A stretch of 64,000 bases of DNA from positions 124,001-188,000 of the forward strand of contig NZ_LACH01000017.1 in assembly GCF_000968015.1 (NCBI RefSeq), in the 5' to 3' direction. Below, one piece after another: positions 26,691 through 35,882 of the stretch (position 1 is the first letter of the stretch; each line of letters begins with the position of its first letter). Under the pieces are notes generated by a model. The model saw nothing but the letters and a program-made list of their open reading frames with translations. It had not been told where the DNA came from and did no database searches. Source of the DNA: Pseudomonas fluorescens. GTDB lineage: Bacteria; Pseudomonadota; Gammaproteobacteria; Pseudomonadales; Pseudomonadaceae. The position numbers and the translations under genes are program-made.

Positions 26691-27323
26691 ATGACCCGAC
26701 TCGCCACCCCACGCAAACCCCGCGCTCGCAGCCAGGCCCGGATCGATTCAATACTCGATGCCGCCCGCACGCTGCTGGCGGCCGAGGGCGTGGCCAGTCT
26801 GTCGATCTATAGCGTCGCCGAACGCGCGGAAATCCCGCCCTCCTCCGTCTACCACTTCTTTGCCAGCGTCCCGGCGCTGCTCGAAGCCCTGACGGCCGAC
26901 GTCCACGCGGCGTTCCGTGCCTGCCTGCAAGCACCCATCAACCACGAAGCCCTCAACGGCTGGCACGATCTGTCGCGACTGGTGGAACAACGCATGCTCG
27001 CGATCTACAGCGAAGACGCCGCCGCCCGACAGCTCATTCTTGCCCAGCACGGGCTGACCGAAGTCACCCAGGCCGACCGTCAGCACGACATCGAACTCGG
27101 CGACCTGATGCACAAACTCTTCGACCACCACTTCGAGCTGCCGAGACTGCCGACGGACGTTGATGTGTTTGCGTTGGCCATGGAGCTCGGCGACCGCGTC
27201 TATGCGCGCTCGGTGCAACAACACGGACAGATCACCCCACGCATGGCCGAAGAAGGCATGCGGGTATTCGACGCCTATCTGGGCCTGTATTTGCCGCCCT
27301 ACCTGCCCAAGCGCGGCGTGTAA
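26691..27323 (+). CDS. TetR/AcrR family transcriptional regulator
   Basis: The protein has 210 residues from ATG 26691, with AGGAG about seven bases upstream; longer in-frame readings run into the REP element and are rejected. The N-terminal HTH is visible: ARIDSILDAARTLLAAEGVASLSIYSVAERAEIPPSSVYHFFASVPALLEALTADV is the TetR pattern at about 20-75. The C-terminal domain is helical and not recognisable by ligand. The next gene starts 15 bases downstream, so the two are one transcript and the regulator probably controls itself and its neighbour. Confidence 0.88.
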   Translation: MTRLATPRKPRARSQARIDSILDAARTLLAAEGVASLSIYSVAERAEIPPSSVYHFFASVPALLEALTADVHAAFRACLQAPINHEALNGWHDLSRLVEQRMLAIYSEDAAARQLILAQHGLTEVTQADRQHDIELGDLMHKLFDHHFELPRLPTDVDVFALAMELGDRVYARSVQQHGQITPRMAEEGMRVFDAYLGLYLPPYLPKRGV

Positions 27324-27338
27324 CGCAACGAGGTGTTC

Positions 27339-28103
27339 ATGGCACACGTTCCAGACAACTACCTTGGCGTGTGGCAACGACGCCTGATCAAATTCCAGTC
27401 GGGGCGCGTCGACAGCGAAACGGCGGTGTACTGGCTGCAGACCCCGCGTTTGTTTGCGGACCTGCGCATCCCGCCTGTCCCGCTTCCAGCCTTGCCGCTG
27501 GAACAACTGAATCACGCTGATTTGCTGACCCTGAGCGAGCAAAAAGGCTTCGCCGGCGTGACCGAAGTCAACGGCGACATTTGCCAGTGGCATCGCAAAC
27601 TCGACTACCGACCGGTCAGCACCGAAGAAGACATCGGGCGCATGCACTTTGAAACCAGCGAGCGCCTGGTCGAAACCGCCCTGGACGACAGTTACTACGA
27701 GATCTGGGAGCGGCTGCCAGACTCGCGCGGCACCTCTCGCGGTCAGTGGTTGCAGGCGGTCGATGATCCAGCGCGCGTTGCCTGCCTGGTACTGGCCGGC
27801 GACTACTTTCTGTTCGCCGCCAGCCGTGCCGTTGCACTGAATCCCGGCGGCCATTTGCGTGAACACATCGATGCGGCAACCGCACCGCAACAGCTTGCCT
27901 GCGAACTCTCTTTCGGTCGCCACCATGCCGGGCAAACCCCGTGGCACATCGACTACTCCACACTGCCTGGGCAGGTCGGCCAACCCTTGTTGTCGGCCGA
28001 CATCGATCCTCACGCCAGCGAACTATTCAGCGACCCACGCCTGCTGTCTTCACTCGGTACTTACGCGCCCGCCGCCGGTTGGCGCTGCGCACCCGAGCCC
28101 TGA
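27339..28103 (+). CDS. Protein of unknown function (254 aa) downstream of a TetR regulator
   Basis: I do not recognise a named family. The protein has 254 residues from ATG 27339 (GAGG five to six bases upstream). No signal peptide or membrane segment. It is rich in Trp, His and acidic residues, with motifs NYLGVWQRRL near the start, TAVYWLQTPRLFADLRIP, ICQWHRKLDYRP, DIGRMHFE and YYEIWERLP. The order suggests an antiparallel beta-barrel, perhaps lipocalin-like, but this is a guess. The pairing with TetR suggests a ligand-induced unit. It ends 63 bases from convergent ssuF. Confidence 0.72.
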   Translation: MAHVPDNYLGVWQRRLIKFQSGRVDSETAVYWLQTPRLFADLRIPPVPLPALPLEQLNHADLLTLSEQKGFAGVTEVNGDICQWHRKLDYRPVSTEEDIGRMHFETSERLVETALDDSYYEIWERLPDSRGTSRGQWLQAVDDPARVACLVLAGDYFLFAASRAVALNPGGHLREHIDAATAPQQLACELSFGRHHAGQTPWHIDYSTLPGQVGQPLLSADIDPHASELFSDPRLLSSLGTYAPAAGWRCAPEP

Positions 28104-28113
28104 ACACCCGCAC

Positions 28114-28149
28114 ATAAAAAACCCCGAAGGGTTCACACCCTTCGGGGTT
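28114..28149 (-). terminator. Rho-independent terminator of the ssu operon
   Basis: A 12-bp perfect stem (28120-28131 with 28138-28149; core CCCCGAAGGG) is followed on the minus strand by T6. It ends the ssuEADCBF transcript and may also act weakly on the plus strand. Confidence 0.88.
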
Positions 28150-28166
28150 GTGCGCAATGCACGCGC

Positions 28167-28382
28167 TTACAACTTGGCGATCGACACCTCGGTGGATTTC
28201 ACAAACGCGATCACTTCGCTGCCGACCACCAGTTCCAGCTCTTTCACCGAGCGAGTGGTGATCACCGAGGTGACGATGCCGGAAGCGGTCTGTACGTCGA
28301 TTTCGGACAGTACGTCGCCGAGTACGATTTCCTTGATGGAGCCTTTGAACTGGTTACGAACGTTGATGGCTTTGATCGTCAT
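28167..28382 (-). CDS. ssuF: TOBE-domain molybdopterin-binding protein SsuF
   Basis: The protein has 71 residues from ATG 28382 with AGGA upstream. It is a single TOBE/Mop domain: IKAINVRNQFKGSIKEI, SEIDVQTASGIVTSVIT, VGSEVIAFVKSTEVSIAKL. Mop proteins bind molybdate. In P. putida ssuF lies at the end of ssuEADCBF and is needed for growth on some sulfonates and sulfate esters; the same order here supports the name. Why molybdate binding is linked to sulfonate use is unclear. It starts 32 bases after the ssuB stop. Confidence 0.9.
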   Translation of the reverse strand: MTIKAINVRNQFKGSIKEIVLGDVLSEIDVQTASGIVTSVITTRSVKELELVVGSEVIAFVKSTEVSIAKL

Positions 28383-28414
28383 GGTGTTGATTCCTGTCGT
28401 GGATAAGGCTTGAG

Positions 28415-29221
28415 TTATTGAGCCCAACGCAATTGCGTAGGCAATGGTGAAACAGGTTCCGGTGCCGGCGGTTCGCCGGGCAACGCCAGCACGCGATTGA
28501 GGACTTCGGTTTCCAGCGCCGCCAGCCGATGAGAGCCGCGAACCCGAGGGCGCGGCAGTTCAACGTGCAGGTCGAGGCCGACTTCGCCCTCTTCGATCAG
28601 GATCACCCGGTCGGCAATCGCCACTGCTTCACTGACGTCGTGGGTGACCAGCAACACGGTGAAACCGTGCTTCTGCCAGAGCCGTTCGATCAGCTGCTGC
28701 ATTTCAATTCGGGTCAGTGCGTCCAGCGCGCCCAGCGGCTCGTCCAGCAACAACAACCGCGGTTGATGGATCAGCGCGCGGGCCAGGGCCACACGTTGCT
28801 TCTGGCCTCCGGACAAGGCCGCCGGCCATTCATTGGCGCGGTCGGCCAGACCGACCGATTCCAGGGCTTCCAGCGCTTGTGGCCGCCAGTTGCCCTTGAG
28901 CCCGAGGCCGACGTTGTCGATGACCTTTTTCCATGGCAGCAAACGCGCTTCCTGGAACATCAATCGGGTGTCTTCCCGCGCCTCACTGAGCGGCGCGGAA
29001 CCGGCGAGCAATTCACCGCCCGTGGGTTTGTCGAGACCGGCGAGCAAGCGCAGCAAAGTACTTTTGCCGCAACCGCTACGACCGACCACGGCGACAAACT
29101 GACCGGCCGGGATGTGCAGGTCGATCTCACGCAGCACTTGCCGCGAGCCAAAGGTTTTTTGCAGCTTGCGCACCGCCAGCGGAATCCCGCGCAGCAGGCG
29201 TGGAGGTTGTAGAGCCGTCAT
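28415..29221 (-). CDS. ssuB: Aliphatic sulfonates ABC transporter ATP-binding protein SsuB
   Basis: The protein has 268 residues. Walker A is GRSGCGKST, the signature [15 protein letters not shown], Walker [13 protein letters not shown] and the H-loop VTHDVSEAV. It belongs to the nitrate/sulfonate/taurine ATPase group. The C-terminus (Pro-rich, [14 protein letters not shown]) extends beyond the core. Its start overlaps the ssuC stop by four bases, so it is translationally coupled to the permease. Confidence 0.95.
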   Translation of the reverse strand: MTALQPPRLLRGIPLAVRKLQKTFGSRQVLREIDLHIPAGQFVAVVGRSGCGKSTLLRLLAGLDKPTGGELLAGSAPLSEAREDTRLMFQEARLLPWKKVIDNVGLGLKGNWRPQALEALESVGLADRANEWPAALSGGQKQRVALARALIHQPRLLLLDEPLGALDALTRIEMQQLIERLWQKHGFTVLLVTHDVSEAVAIADRVILIEEGEVGLDLHVELPRPRVRGSHRLAALETEVLNRVLALPGEPPAPEPVSPLPTQLRWAQ

Positions 29222-30000
29222 GCCGCACCTCCTTTAACAACTTGATAGGCCGGGTGCCAGCGCAGCCAAACGCGTTCAAGTCCGCGGGCCGCGAGGTCGG
29301 CGAGTTTGCCGAGTACGGCGTACAAAAGAATCGCCAGTACCACCACGTCGGTCTGCAAGAACTCCCGGGCATTCATCGCCAGGTAGCCAATGCCGGAGCT
29401 GGCGGAAATGGTTTCCGCGACGATCAACGTCAGCCACATGAAGCCCAGCGCAAACCGCACGCCGACCAGAATCGAAGGCAGCGCCCCCGGCAGAATCACC
29501 TGACGGAACAGGCTGAAACCGGACAAGCCATAACTGCGGGACATTTCCACCAGCGCCGGATCGACGTTGCGGATGCCGTGATAGGTGTTGAGGTAGATCG
29601 GGAACAACGTGCCCAGCGCCACCAGGAAAATCTTCGCCGACTCGTCGATGCCGAACCACAGGATCACCAGTGGAATCAGCGCCAGGTGCGGCACGTTGCG
29701 GATCATCTGTATCGAACTGTCGAGCAGGCGCTCGCCCCATTTCGACAGGCCGGTGATGAAACCCAGGGCCAGGCCGATGCTGCCGCCGATGGCGAAGCCC
29801 AGCGCTGCACGCCAGCCGCTGATCGCCAGGTGCGTCCAGATTTCACCGCTGCGCACCAGGCTGACGCCGGCTTCGATGACGGCGATTGGCGCCGGCAGAA
29901 TCCGTGTCGACAACCAGCCCGCCGACACCGACAACTGCCACACCGCCAGCAGCAGCACCGGCAACGCCCAAGGCGCGAGGGTATGGATAAGTTTCTTCAT
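29218..30000 (-). CDS. ssuC: Aliphatic sulfonates ABC transporter permease SsuC
   Basis: The protein has 260 residues. About six hydrophobic segments are visible, starting [23 protein letters not shown]. The permease EAA-like loop is [24 protein letters not shown]. It belongs to the SsuC/TauC/NrtB group of BPD permeases. It lies eight bases downstream of ssuD and overlaps ssuB. Confidence 0.95.
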   Translation of the reverse strand: MKKLIHTLAPWALPVLLLAVWQLSVSAGWLSTRILPAPIAVIEAGVSLVRSGEIWTHLAISGWRAALGFAIGGSIGLALGFITGLSKWGERLLDSSIQMIRNVPHLALIPLVILWFGIDESAKIFLVALGTLFPIYLNTYHGIRNVDPALVEMSRSYGLSGFSLFRQVILPGALPSILVGVRFALGFMWLTLIVAETISASSGIGYLAMNAREFLQTDVVVLAILLYAVLGKLADLAARGLERVWLRWHPAYQVVKGGAA

Positions 30001-30008
30001 GGCGCGCC

Positions 30009-31157
30009 TCAGCTCTGCGACGCGGCTTTGGGGAGGATGTCGTTGGCGACCATCTCACCAAACGGGCTGACGTAACCGGCGCTTTTCGGCAATTCCGGGC
30101 GCTCGATATCGAGGTGCGGGAACAGCAGTTCGGCGACGCGGTAAGACTCTTCCAGGTGTGGGTAACCGGAGAAGATGAACGTGTCGATGCCCAGGTCCGC
30201 GTATTCCTTCACGCGGGCGGCCACGGTCGGACCATCGCCCACTAATGCTGTACCGGCACCGCCGCGCACCAGACCGACACCGGCCCACAGATTGGGGCTG
30301 ACTTCCAGGTTGTCTCGGCTGCCGCCATGCAGTGCGGCCATGCGTTGCTGACCGACCGAGTCGAAGCGCGCCAGAGAAGCCTGGGCGCGAGCGATGGTGT
30401 CATCATCCAGATGAGAGATCAGTCGATCCGCCGCTTGCCAGGCCTCGGCATTGGTTTCACGAACGATCACATGCAAGCGAATGCCGAAACGTACGGTACG
30501 ACCGAGCTTCGCGGCTTTGGCGCGTACTTGCTCGATCTTCTCGGCAACGGCGGCCGGAGGTTCGCCCCAGGTCAAAACCATTTCGACCTGCTCTGCCGCG
30601 AGGTCTTGCGCCGCTTCCGAAGAGCCGCCGAAGTACAGCGGCGGACGCGGTTGCTGAATCGGCGGGTAGAGCAATTTGGCGCCCTTCACGCTGATGTGCT
30701 GGCCATCGTAATCGACGGTTTCGCCTTCCAGCACGCGGCGCCAGATGCGGGTGAATTCCACCGAGGCTTGATAGCGCTCTTCGTGAGTCAGGAACAAACC
30801 GTCGCCGGCCAATTCTTCCGGATCACCGCCGGTGACCAGGTTGAACAACGCACGGCCGCCGGACAGGCGATCCAGCGTCGCGGCCTGACGCGCTGCCACC
30901 GTCGGGGAAATGATCCCGGGGCGCAGGGCGACGAGGAATTTCAAACGCTGGGTCACCGGAATCAGCGACGCGGCCACCAGCCACGAATCTTCGCAGGAGC
31001 GCCCGGTAGGAATCAGCACCCCGCCGAAGCCCAGACGATCCGCCGCTTGCGCGACTTGTTGCAGATAACCGTGGTCGACGGCGCGAGCGCCTTCGGCGGT
31101 GCCAAGGTAATGGCCGTCGCCGTGGGTAGGCAGGAACCAGAAGATATTGAGGCTCAT
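30009..31157 (-). CDS. ssuD: FMNH2-dependent alkanesulfonate monooxygenase SsuD
   Basis: The protein has 382 residues. It is a bacterial luciferase-family enzyme that uses FMNH2 from SsuE and oxygen to cleave C1-C14 alkanesulfonates into aldehyde and sulfite. Diagnostic stretches are [16 protein letters not shown] at the N-terminus, [30 protein letters not shown] and [12 protein letters not shown]; the C-terminal [24 protein letters not shown] is typical. AAGGAG precedes the ATG. It follows ssuA by 25 bases. Confidence 0.96.
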   Translation of the reverse strand: MSLNIFWFLPTHGDGHYLGTAEGARAVDHGYLQQVAQAADRLGFGGVLIPTGRSCEDSWLVAASLIPVTQRLKFLVALRPGIISPTVAARQAATLDRLSGGRALFNLVTGGDPEELAGDGLFLTHEERYQASVEFTRIWRRVLEGETVDYDGQHISVKGAKLLYPPIQQPRPPLYFGGSSEAAQDLAAEQVEMVLTWGEPPAAVAEKIEQVRAKAAKLGRTVRFGIRLHVIVRETNAEAWQAADRLISHLDDDTIARAQASLARFDSVGQQRMAALHGGSRDNLEVSPNLWAGVGLVRGGAGTALVGDGPTVAARVKEYADLGIDTFIFSGYPHLEESYRVAELLFPHLDIERPELPKSAGYVSPFGEMVANDILPKAASQS

Positions 31158-31182
31158 GGAGTGGTCTCCTTAGGGATTCGAA

Positions 31183-32148
31183 TTACTGAGCTTTGGCAAC
31201 GGCCGCCGGAGGCGTCCAGATCACGTCTTTGATGCTCAGCGGCTTTGGAATCAGCTTGAGCTGGTAGAAGCTGTCGGCGATTTTCTGTTGCGCGGCGACC
31301 ACTTCAGGCGTGAGGAACACCGCGCCGTAGCCCTGGCGTTTCATCGAAGTCAGGGTGATGTCCGCTGGCAGGCCGAGCAGTGGCGAAACCTGTTTTGTCA
31401 CGTCTTCGGGGTTGGCCTTGGCCCAGTCGCCGACCGCGCGTACTTCTTCCACCAGGGTCTTGATCACCTCAGGATTTTTCTGCGCATAAGGCTTGGTCGC
31501 GAGGTAGAACTGATGGTTATCGACGATGCCTTGGCCGTCACGCAGGGTGCGTGCTTGCAGCTGTTGTTCGGCGGCGGCCTGGTACGGGTCCCAGATCACC
31601 CAGGCATCGACGCTGCCACGTTCGAACGCAGCGCGGGCATCGGCCGGCGGCAGGAATACGGTCTGGATGTCGGTGTATTTGAGGCCGGCGTCTTCCAGTG
31701 CGCGGACCAGCAGGTAGTGAACGTTGGAGCCTTTGTTCAGGACGACTTTCTTGCCCTTGAGGTCCTGCACCGATTTGATCGGCGAGTCCTTCGGCACCAG
31801 GATCGCTTCGCTGTGCGGTGCTGGCGGTTCGTAGGCGACATAGAGCAGATCGGCGCCGGCTGCTTGAGCGAATACGGGGGGAGTTTCACCCGTAACGCCG
31901 AAGTCGATGGAGCCGACGTTCAGGCCTTCGAGCAGTTGCGGGCCGCCGGGGAATTCAGTCCATTGCACGTCCACGCCTTGGGCAGCGAGGCGTTTTTCCA
32001 AAGTCCCTTTGGCTTTGAGCAGCACCAAAGTGCCGTACTTTTGATAACCGATTCGAATAGTCTCGGCTTGAGCTTGAGTAATGGCGCCGAAGGTTACAGC
32101 CGCAGCAAACAGAGCGACCAGACCACGACGCAAAATGACAGTGCGCAT
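31183..32148 (-). CDS. ssuA: Sulfonate-binding protein SsuA
   Basis: The protein has 321 residues from ATG 32148, with AAGGAG nine bases upstream; a longer reading with an N-terminal extension is less likely. Signal peptide MRTVILRRGLVALFAAAVTFGAITQAQA. The NMT1/SsuA-type fold shows RIGYQKYGTLVLLKAKGTLEKR, WTEFPGGPQLLEGLNVGSIDFG, KGKKVVLNKGSN and AWVIWDPY. It captures alkanesulfonates in the periplasm. It lies 101 bases after ssuE. Confidence 0.94.
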   Translation of the reverse strand: MRTVILRRGLVALFAAAVTFGAITQAQAETIRIGYQKYGTLVLLKAKGTLEKRLAAQGVDVQWTEFPGGPQLLEGLNVGSIDFGVTGETPPVFAQAAGADLLYVAYEPPAPHSEAILVPKDSPIKSVQDLKGKKVVLNKGSNVHYLLVRALEDAGLKYTDIQTVFLPPADARAAFERGSVDAWVIWDPYQAAAEQQLQARTLRDGQGIVDNHQFYLATKPYAQKNPEVIKTLVEEVRAVGDWAKANPEDVTKQVSPLLGLPADITLTSMKRQGYGAVFLTPEVVAAQQKIADSFYQLKLIPKPLSIKDVIWTPPAAVAKAQ

Positions 32149-32249
32149 AGCGCTCTCCTTTTTGCTGTTGGGTTTTGGCTGCACCTGCTTGGCCGTTGGC
32201 GGCTGAGTAAGGTGAGTACTTCAAATTCAGGCGTGGCTTAAGTGCTGGC

Positions 32250-32843
32250 TTAAATGCTCCAGCGAGCACTCAACAAACGTTCATTCAACAGGTTCGGATC
32301 GATCGGCTTGGGCCGTCGGGCCATGGCGCTGAAAAACAGCTCCAGTGATTCATTCAGTCTTGCTTCCAGCTCCGGTGCCAGCTGCGCCTGGACAGTGCCT
32401 TCGCCGTAAGCGATCTGGCTGTCCACGGCGAAAATCCCGTGGAGCATTTCCTGGGCTTTCAACGCCGACAGCACCGGCTTGAGCGCGTAATCCACCGCCA
32501 ACATGTGAGCGATGCTGCCGCCGGTGGCCATTGGCAACACCACTTTGTGGGCCAGGGCACGTTCGGGCAGCAGGTCCAATACAGTTTTCAATGCGCCGGA
32601 GAACGACGCTTTGTAGACCGGTGTGGCGATCAGCAGGCCATCAGCGTTTTCAATCTGTTGCAGCAGGTCGATCACCTTCGGGCTGTCGAAGCGTGCATGC
32701 AGCAAATCTTCGGCCGGGAAGTCCCGTACCTGGTAACTCACCACTTCCACACCTTGCTCCTGCAACCAGCGCTGCGAGCGCTCCAGCAGCACCCCGGAAC
32801 GGGAACGTTGGCTGGGACTGCCACCGAGTGAGACAACCAGCAT
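32250..32843 (-). CDS. ssuE: NAD(P)H-dependent FMN reductase SsuE
   Basis: The protein has 197 residues and supplies FMNH2 to SsuD. The flavodoxin-like pattern is [19 protein letters not shown] at the N-terminus (phosphate binding), then [30 protein letters not shown] and [23 protein letters not shown], typical of the SsuE/MsuE group. AAGGA is eight bases before the ATG. It is the first gene of the operon; the 150 bases upstream are AT-rich, fitting an activated sulfur-starvation promoter. Confidence 0.94.
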   Translation of the reverse strand: MLVVSLGGSPSQRSRSGVLLERSQRWLQEQGVEVVSYQVRDFPAEDLLHARFDSPKVIDLLQQIENADGLLIATPVYKASFSGALKTVLDLLPERALAHKVVLPMATGGSIAHMLAVDYALKPVLSALKAQEMLHGIFAVDSQIAYGEGTVQAQLAPELEARLNESLELFFSAMARRPKPIDPNLLNERLLSARWSI

Positions 32844-32992
32844 TCAGACGATTCCTTGAACGATATTGGCGATTCGCGGCTTGCGATCTCGCTTTGATGG
32901 AGGTGACCTTAACAGGCGATTGTTATATCCATAAATCATATTCATTCATTTAGTTATTCCTTAAAGATCTATGTGAAATGTCTTTTCCCGGG

Positions 32993-33020
32993 CAAAAAAA
33001 CAGGCCGTAAAAACGGCCTG
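32993..33020 (-). terminator. Rho-independent terminator downstream of lsfA
   Basis: Stem CAGGCCGT (33001-33008) with ACGGCCTG (33013-33020), loop AAAA; on the minus strand it is followed by a T7 run. It separates lsfA from ssuE. Confidence 0.88.
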
Positions 33021-33045
33021 AAATCCCCTGCTTTGTGGTGCCTCT

Positions 33046-33121
33046 AAAAGATCGCAGCCTTCGGCAGCTCCTACATCGACCGACGTACACCTGTAGGAGC
33101 TGCCGCAGGCTGCGATCTTTT
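33046..33121. repeat. REP-like inverted repeat, family B
   Basis: Arms 33046-33075 and 33092-33121 (TAGGAGCTGCCGCAGGC core, one mismatch). It begins five bases after the lsfA stop, before the lsfA terminator. Confidence 0.88.
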
Positions 33122-33126
33122 GATCT

Positions 33127-33765
33127 TTAACGATTTGGCTGTGGCGTCAGACGCAAGTACGGCTTCACCGCGCGATAGCCCTTGGGAAAGCGTTTGTTGA
33201 TTTCGTCTTCGTCCTTGAGTGACGGCACGATCACTACTTCATCACCGTCCTGCCAGTTGGCCGGGGTGGCCACCTTGTAGTTGTCGGTGAGTTGCAGCGA
33301 GTCGATCACTCGCAGAATTTCATGGAAGTTACGGCCGGTGCTCGCCGGGTAGGTGATGGTCAGCCGAACCTTTTTGTTCGGGTCGATCACGAACAGTGAA
33401 CGCACGGTCAGGGTGTCGTTGGCGTTCGGGTGAATCAGGTCGTAGAGGTCCGAAACCTTGCGGTCGGCGTCGGCAAGGATCGGGAAGTTGACGAGGGTGT
33501 TCTGGGTTTCGTTGATGTCTTCGATCCATTTGTGGTGCGAGTCCACCGGGTCCACGGACAGGGCAATGGCTTTCACACCGCGCTGCGCAAACTCGTCCTT
33601 GAGCTTGGCAGTGAAGCCCAGCTCGGTGGTGCACACCGGGGTGAAGTCCGCCGGATGGGAAAACAGCACGCCCCAGCTATCGCCCAGCCATTCGTGGAAA
33701 CGGAGGGTGCCGGCGCTGGAATCCTGTTCAAAGTCGGGGGCAATATCGCCCAGTCTGAGGCTCAT
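33127..33765 (-). CDS. lsfA: 1-Cys peroxiredoxin LsfA
   Basis: The protein has 212 residues, typical for Prx6-type 1-Cys peroxiredoxins. The peroxidatic Cys45 lies in FTPVCTTE; the resolving Cys of 2-Cys enzymes is absent. The C-terminal dimer region includes DGDEVVIVPSL and FPKGYRAVKPYLR. It reduces hydroperoxides in the cytoplasm. In P. putida and P. aeruginosa lsfA is induced by sulfur limitation and lies near sulfonate genes, matching its place upstream of ssuE here. AGGAG precedes the ATG. Confidence 0.93.
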   Translation of the reverse strand: MSLRLGDIAPDFEQDSSAGTLRFHEWLGDSWGVLFSHPADFTPVCTTELGFTAKLKDEFAQRGVKAIALSVDPVDSHHKWIEDINETQNTLVNFPILADADRKVSDLYDLIHPNANDTLTVRSLFVIDPNKKVRLTITYPASTGRNFHEILRVIDSLQLTDNYKVATPANWQDGDEVVIVPSLKDEDEINKRFPKGYRAVKPYLRLTPQPNR

Positions 33766-33998
33766 GGTGCTGCTCCTGGTGAGTGCTTGTTGAGGTCAAC
33801 TGTGCCTGCATTTCTTATTCATTAAAAAGAATAAATATCGATTTGTTTAGATCGTAAATGAATATTAAAAATGTGTTCACTGGACCTCGGCAGCGGCCAG
33901 GACGACTATCGCTCACAAGGTTCGAGAAGGCCTTGAGTTGTTGCACGAAGAGGGAAACTTCGAGGAGGGTTTACGGGGGTGAGCCTGACTTGAAAACG

Positions 33999-34037
33999 CA
34001 AAAGCCCCGCCCGGCGAGATGCCGGGCGGGGCTTTTT
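33999..34037. terminator. Strong bidirectional terminator
   Basis: A 15-bp perfect stem (34001-34015 with 34021-34035; core GCCCCGCCCGGC), loop GAGAT, followed by a T6 run on plus and TTTTGCGTTTT on minus. It probably ends the first porin gene on the minus strand. The better T-run is on plus, where no gene is evident. Confidence 0.88.
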
Positions 34038-34055
34038 TATACATCGATTAGCCAC

Positions 34056-34144
34056 TGTGGGAGCGAGCCTGCTCGCGAAGGTGCCGTGTCAGTCACAAAG
34101 TTGCTGAATGACACACCGTTTTCGCGAGCAGGCTCGCTCCCACA
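34056..34144. repeat. REP pair, family A
   Basis: Inverted arms, TGTGGGAGCGAGCCTGCTCG (34056 onwards) and the complement ending at 34144, five bases from the stop of the porin gene. Confidence 0.9.
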
Positions 34145-34149
34145 CGCTA

Positions 34150-35532
34150 TTACAGCAGCGGGATCGAGTAGCTGACGATCAGACGGTTTTCGTCCTGATC
34201 GCGTTGGCCCGGGATGTCGTTGCGCCACATGGCGTTTTTCCACGTGAAGCCCAGGTTTTTCAGTGCGCCTTCCTGGACTACGTACGCCAGGGTCAGGTCG
34301 CGTTCCCATTCGGAACGGCCGGTTGCGTTGACGCTAGTCTGAGCAGCCCCCACTTTACCGGTGGTGTCGATGTTATCGCCACGCAGGTAAACGATGCCGG
34401 CAGTTGCGCCTGGCAGGCCAAGCTTGGCGAAGTCATACGAGTAGCGAGCTTGCCAGGTACGTTCGCCGGCGCGAGCGAACTTGGCAATCTGCGAGTCGGT
34501 AGTGAGGTAAGCCGACGAGCCGTCACCCTGGTTCAGCCAAGGGAAATCGCTGTTACCGTTGCTGACCTGGTAACCGCCACCGAAGGTGTGACCGGCAACC
34601 GAGTACAGGAACAGGCCGCTATACAGGTTGTTGTCGACTTTGCCTTTGGTGATGCCCGTACCGTAATCACCCGTGGTGAAATAGGCGGACTCATGGCCAT
34701 TGGCGCCATCGTCACGGCTGTTGAAGTAACGGAAGTCAGACTTCAGTACGCCCGGACCGATCGACCAGTTGTGAACCAGACCCAGGAAGTGCTGCTTGTA
34801 GAAATCTTCCAGGTTGCCGTAGTAGTACTGGGCAGTCAGGTCTTTGGTGATCTTGTAGTCGCCACCACCGTAGATGAACTTGTTGCTGTCACGGCCGGAA
34901 GCGGTGGGAGAGTTCGCACCAGCAATCGACAACTCTTCGTTGTTGCTGGAGTTACGACCCTTGGCGTGCTCGATCTGACCACCGACCAGTGTCAGGTCTT
35001 TGATTTCATTCGAGGTGATCTGACCACCTTGAAAGGTTTGCGGCAGCAGACGGCCATCGTTGGTCACGATAACCGGCAGTTTTGGCTGCAGAGTGCCCAA
35101 CTTCAGTTCGGTCTGGGAGATCTTGGCTTTGGCAGTCAGGCCCAGGCTGGAGAAGTTATCAACCGCTTCGCCGTTGGACTTGCTTGGGAAAACAGTGCCG
35201 CCGTAAGAAGTCGAAGTGGCGCCGTTAGTGCCGCCGCCCGTATCCAGACGCACGCCCAGCAGGCCGATAGCATCAATACCGAAGCCAACAGTGCCTTGGG
35301 TGTAGCCGGAGATGAAGCGCAGGTCGAAGCCTTGGCCCCATTCTTCGTTCTTGTTTTGAACGCCGTTGGCCTTGACCTTGGCGGTACCCGCGTCGGAATC
35401 ACGGTTATCGTTGTTAATGTAGAAGTTACGCAGCCCCAAAGTAGCTTTGCTGTCTTCGATGAAACCGGCGGCGCCTGCCTGCTGCGCCAAAACCCCTACG
35501 GCCACAGCCAGGGCCAAGGTGGACTTGTTCAT
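34150..35532 (-). CDS. OprD family outer-membrane porin (first of tandem pair)
   Basis: The protein has 460 residues from ATG 35532 (AGGAG nine bases upstream). Signal peptide MNKSTLALAVAVGVLAQQAGA, then AGFIEDSKATLGLRNFYINND, the characteristic OprD N-terminus. Alternating beta-strand pattern ends in ENRLIVSYSIPLL with a C-terminal hydrophobic residue typical of outer-membrane barrels. OprD channels take up specific small carboxylates, amino acids or aromatic acids; the substrate is unknown. The signal peptide is almost identical to that of the downstream paralogue at 35883-37217, and their leaders are related, so the pair arose by duplication. Confidence 0.92.
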   Translation of the reverse strand: MNKSTLALAVAVGVLAQQAGAAGFIEDSKATLGLRNFYINNDNRDSDAGTAKVKANGVQNKNEEWGQGFDLRFISGYTQGTVGFGIDAIGLLGVRLDTGGGTNGATSTSYGGTVFPSKSNGEAVDNFSSLGLTAKAKISQTELKLGTLQPKLPVIVTNDGRLLPQTFQGGQITSNEIKDLTLVGGQIEHAKGRNSSNNEELSIAGANSPTASGRDSNKFIYGGGDYKITKDLTAQYYYGNLEDFYKQHFLGLVHNWSIGPGVLKSDFRYFNSRDDGANGHESAYFTTGDYGTGITKGKVDNNLYSGLFLYSVAGHTFGGGYQVSNGNSDFPWLNQGDGSSAYLTTDSQIAKFARAGERTWQARYSYDFAKLGLPGATAGIVYLRGDNIDTTGKVGAAQTSVNATGRSEWERDLTLAYVVQEGALKNLGFTWKNAMWRNDIPGQRDQDENRLIVSYSIPLL

Positions 35533-35840
35533 TTGTTTCGCTCCTATCGTTTCTAATTTTTGAGGTCCTGGGTCGAATGCCCTGGATCCTGAAGTGCTCG
35601 GTGAGTGCCAGACCGTGTGACTACGGCGATGGCCTGCCCCTGTGATTTTTGCCCGCATGATAAACACAAAAAGAATTATTTCATCACTTTTCATGCCATC
35701 CAGAAATATAGCTTCGCGCTATTACTCTGAGTCGGGACCCAAGGTATCGGCTCGTAAGCCACCCACTTTAGGCGTTTGGCTTAAAAGCTAAAAAGAATAA
35801 AAAATTACTAACTAAGCTCTGATTGGAATATTGAAAAAAC
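35533..35840. promoter_or_regulatory. Leader of first porin gene, related to that of the second
   Basis: This region resembles 37218-37500: both have a CCAGACCGTG segment, an AAAAAGAAT half-site (35668-35676) followed at the same distance by a T-run and TCATGCC/TCATACC, and a GGTA[CT]CGGCTC[AG]TAAGC segment. It probably holds the promoter and shared regulatory sites. No gene is visible. Confidence 0.5.
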
Positions 35841-35870
35841 ACAAAAAAACTCGCCGGCGGGCGAGGCTTT
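35840..35870 (-). terminator. Rho-independent terminator of second porin gene
   Basis: Stem CTCGCC (35850-35855) with GGCGAG (35860-35865), followed on the minus strand by a T7 run and further T-rich sequence. Confidence 0.8.
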
Positions 35871-35882
35871 TTCAGGCGGCTA

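Larger units (their letters stand above)
33766..34149. other. lsfA/oprD intergenic region
   Basis: 384 bases. It holds the AT-rich lsfA promoter region (33800-33870, with TTATTC and GAATAA flanking an A-run), a bidirectional terminator (33999-34037) and a REP pair (34056-34144). From about 33870 to 33998 there is ordinary GC-rich sequence without a supportable gene. Confidence 0.5.

Noticed and set aside
33858..34175. Small plus-strand reading frame between lsfA and the porin
   Set aside because: It runs through a terminator and a REP pair and has no credible ribosome site. A second frame with a protein-like end (33869-33961) has no start codon.
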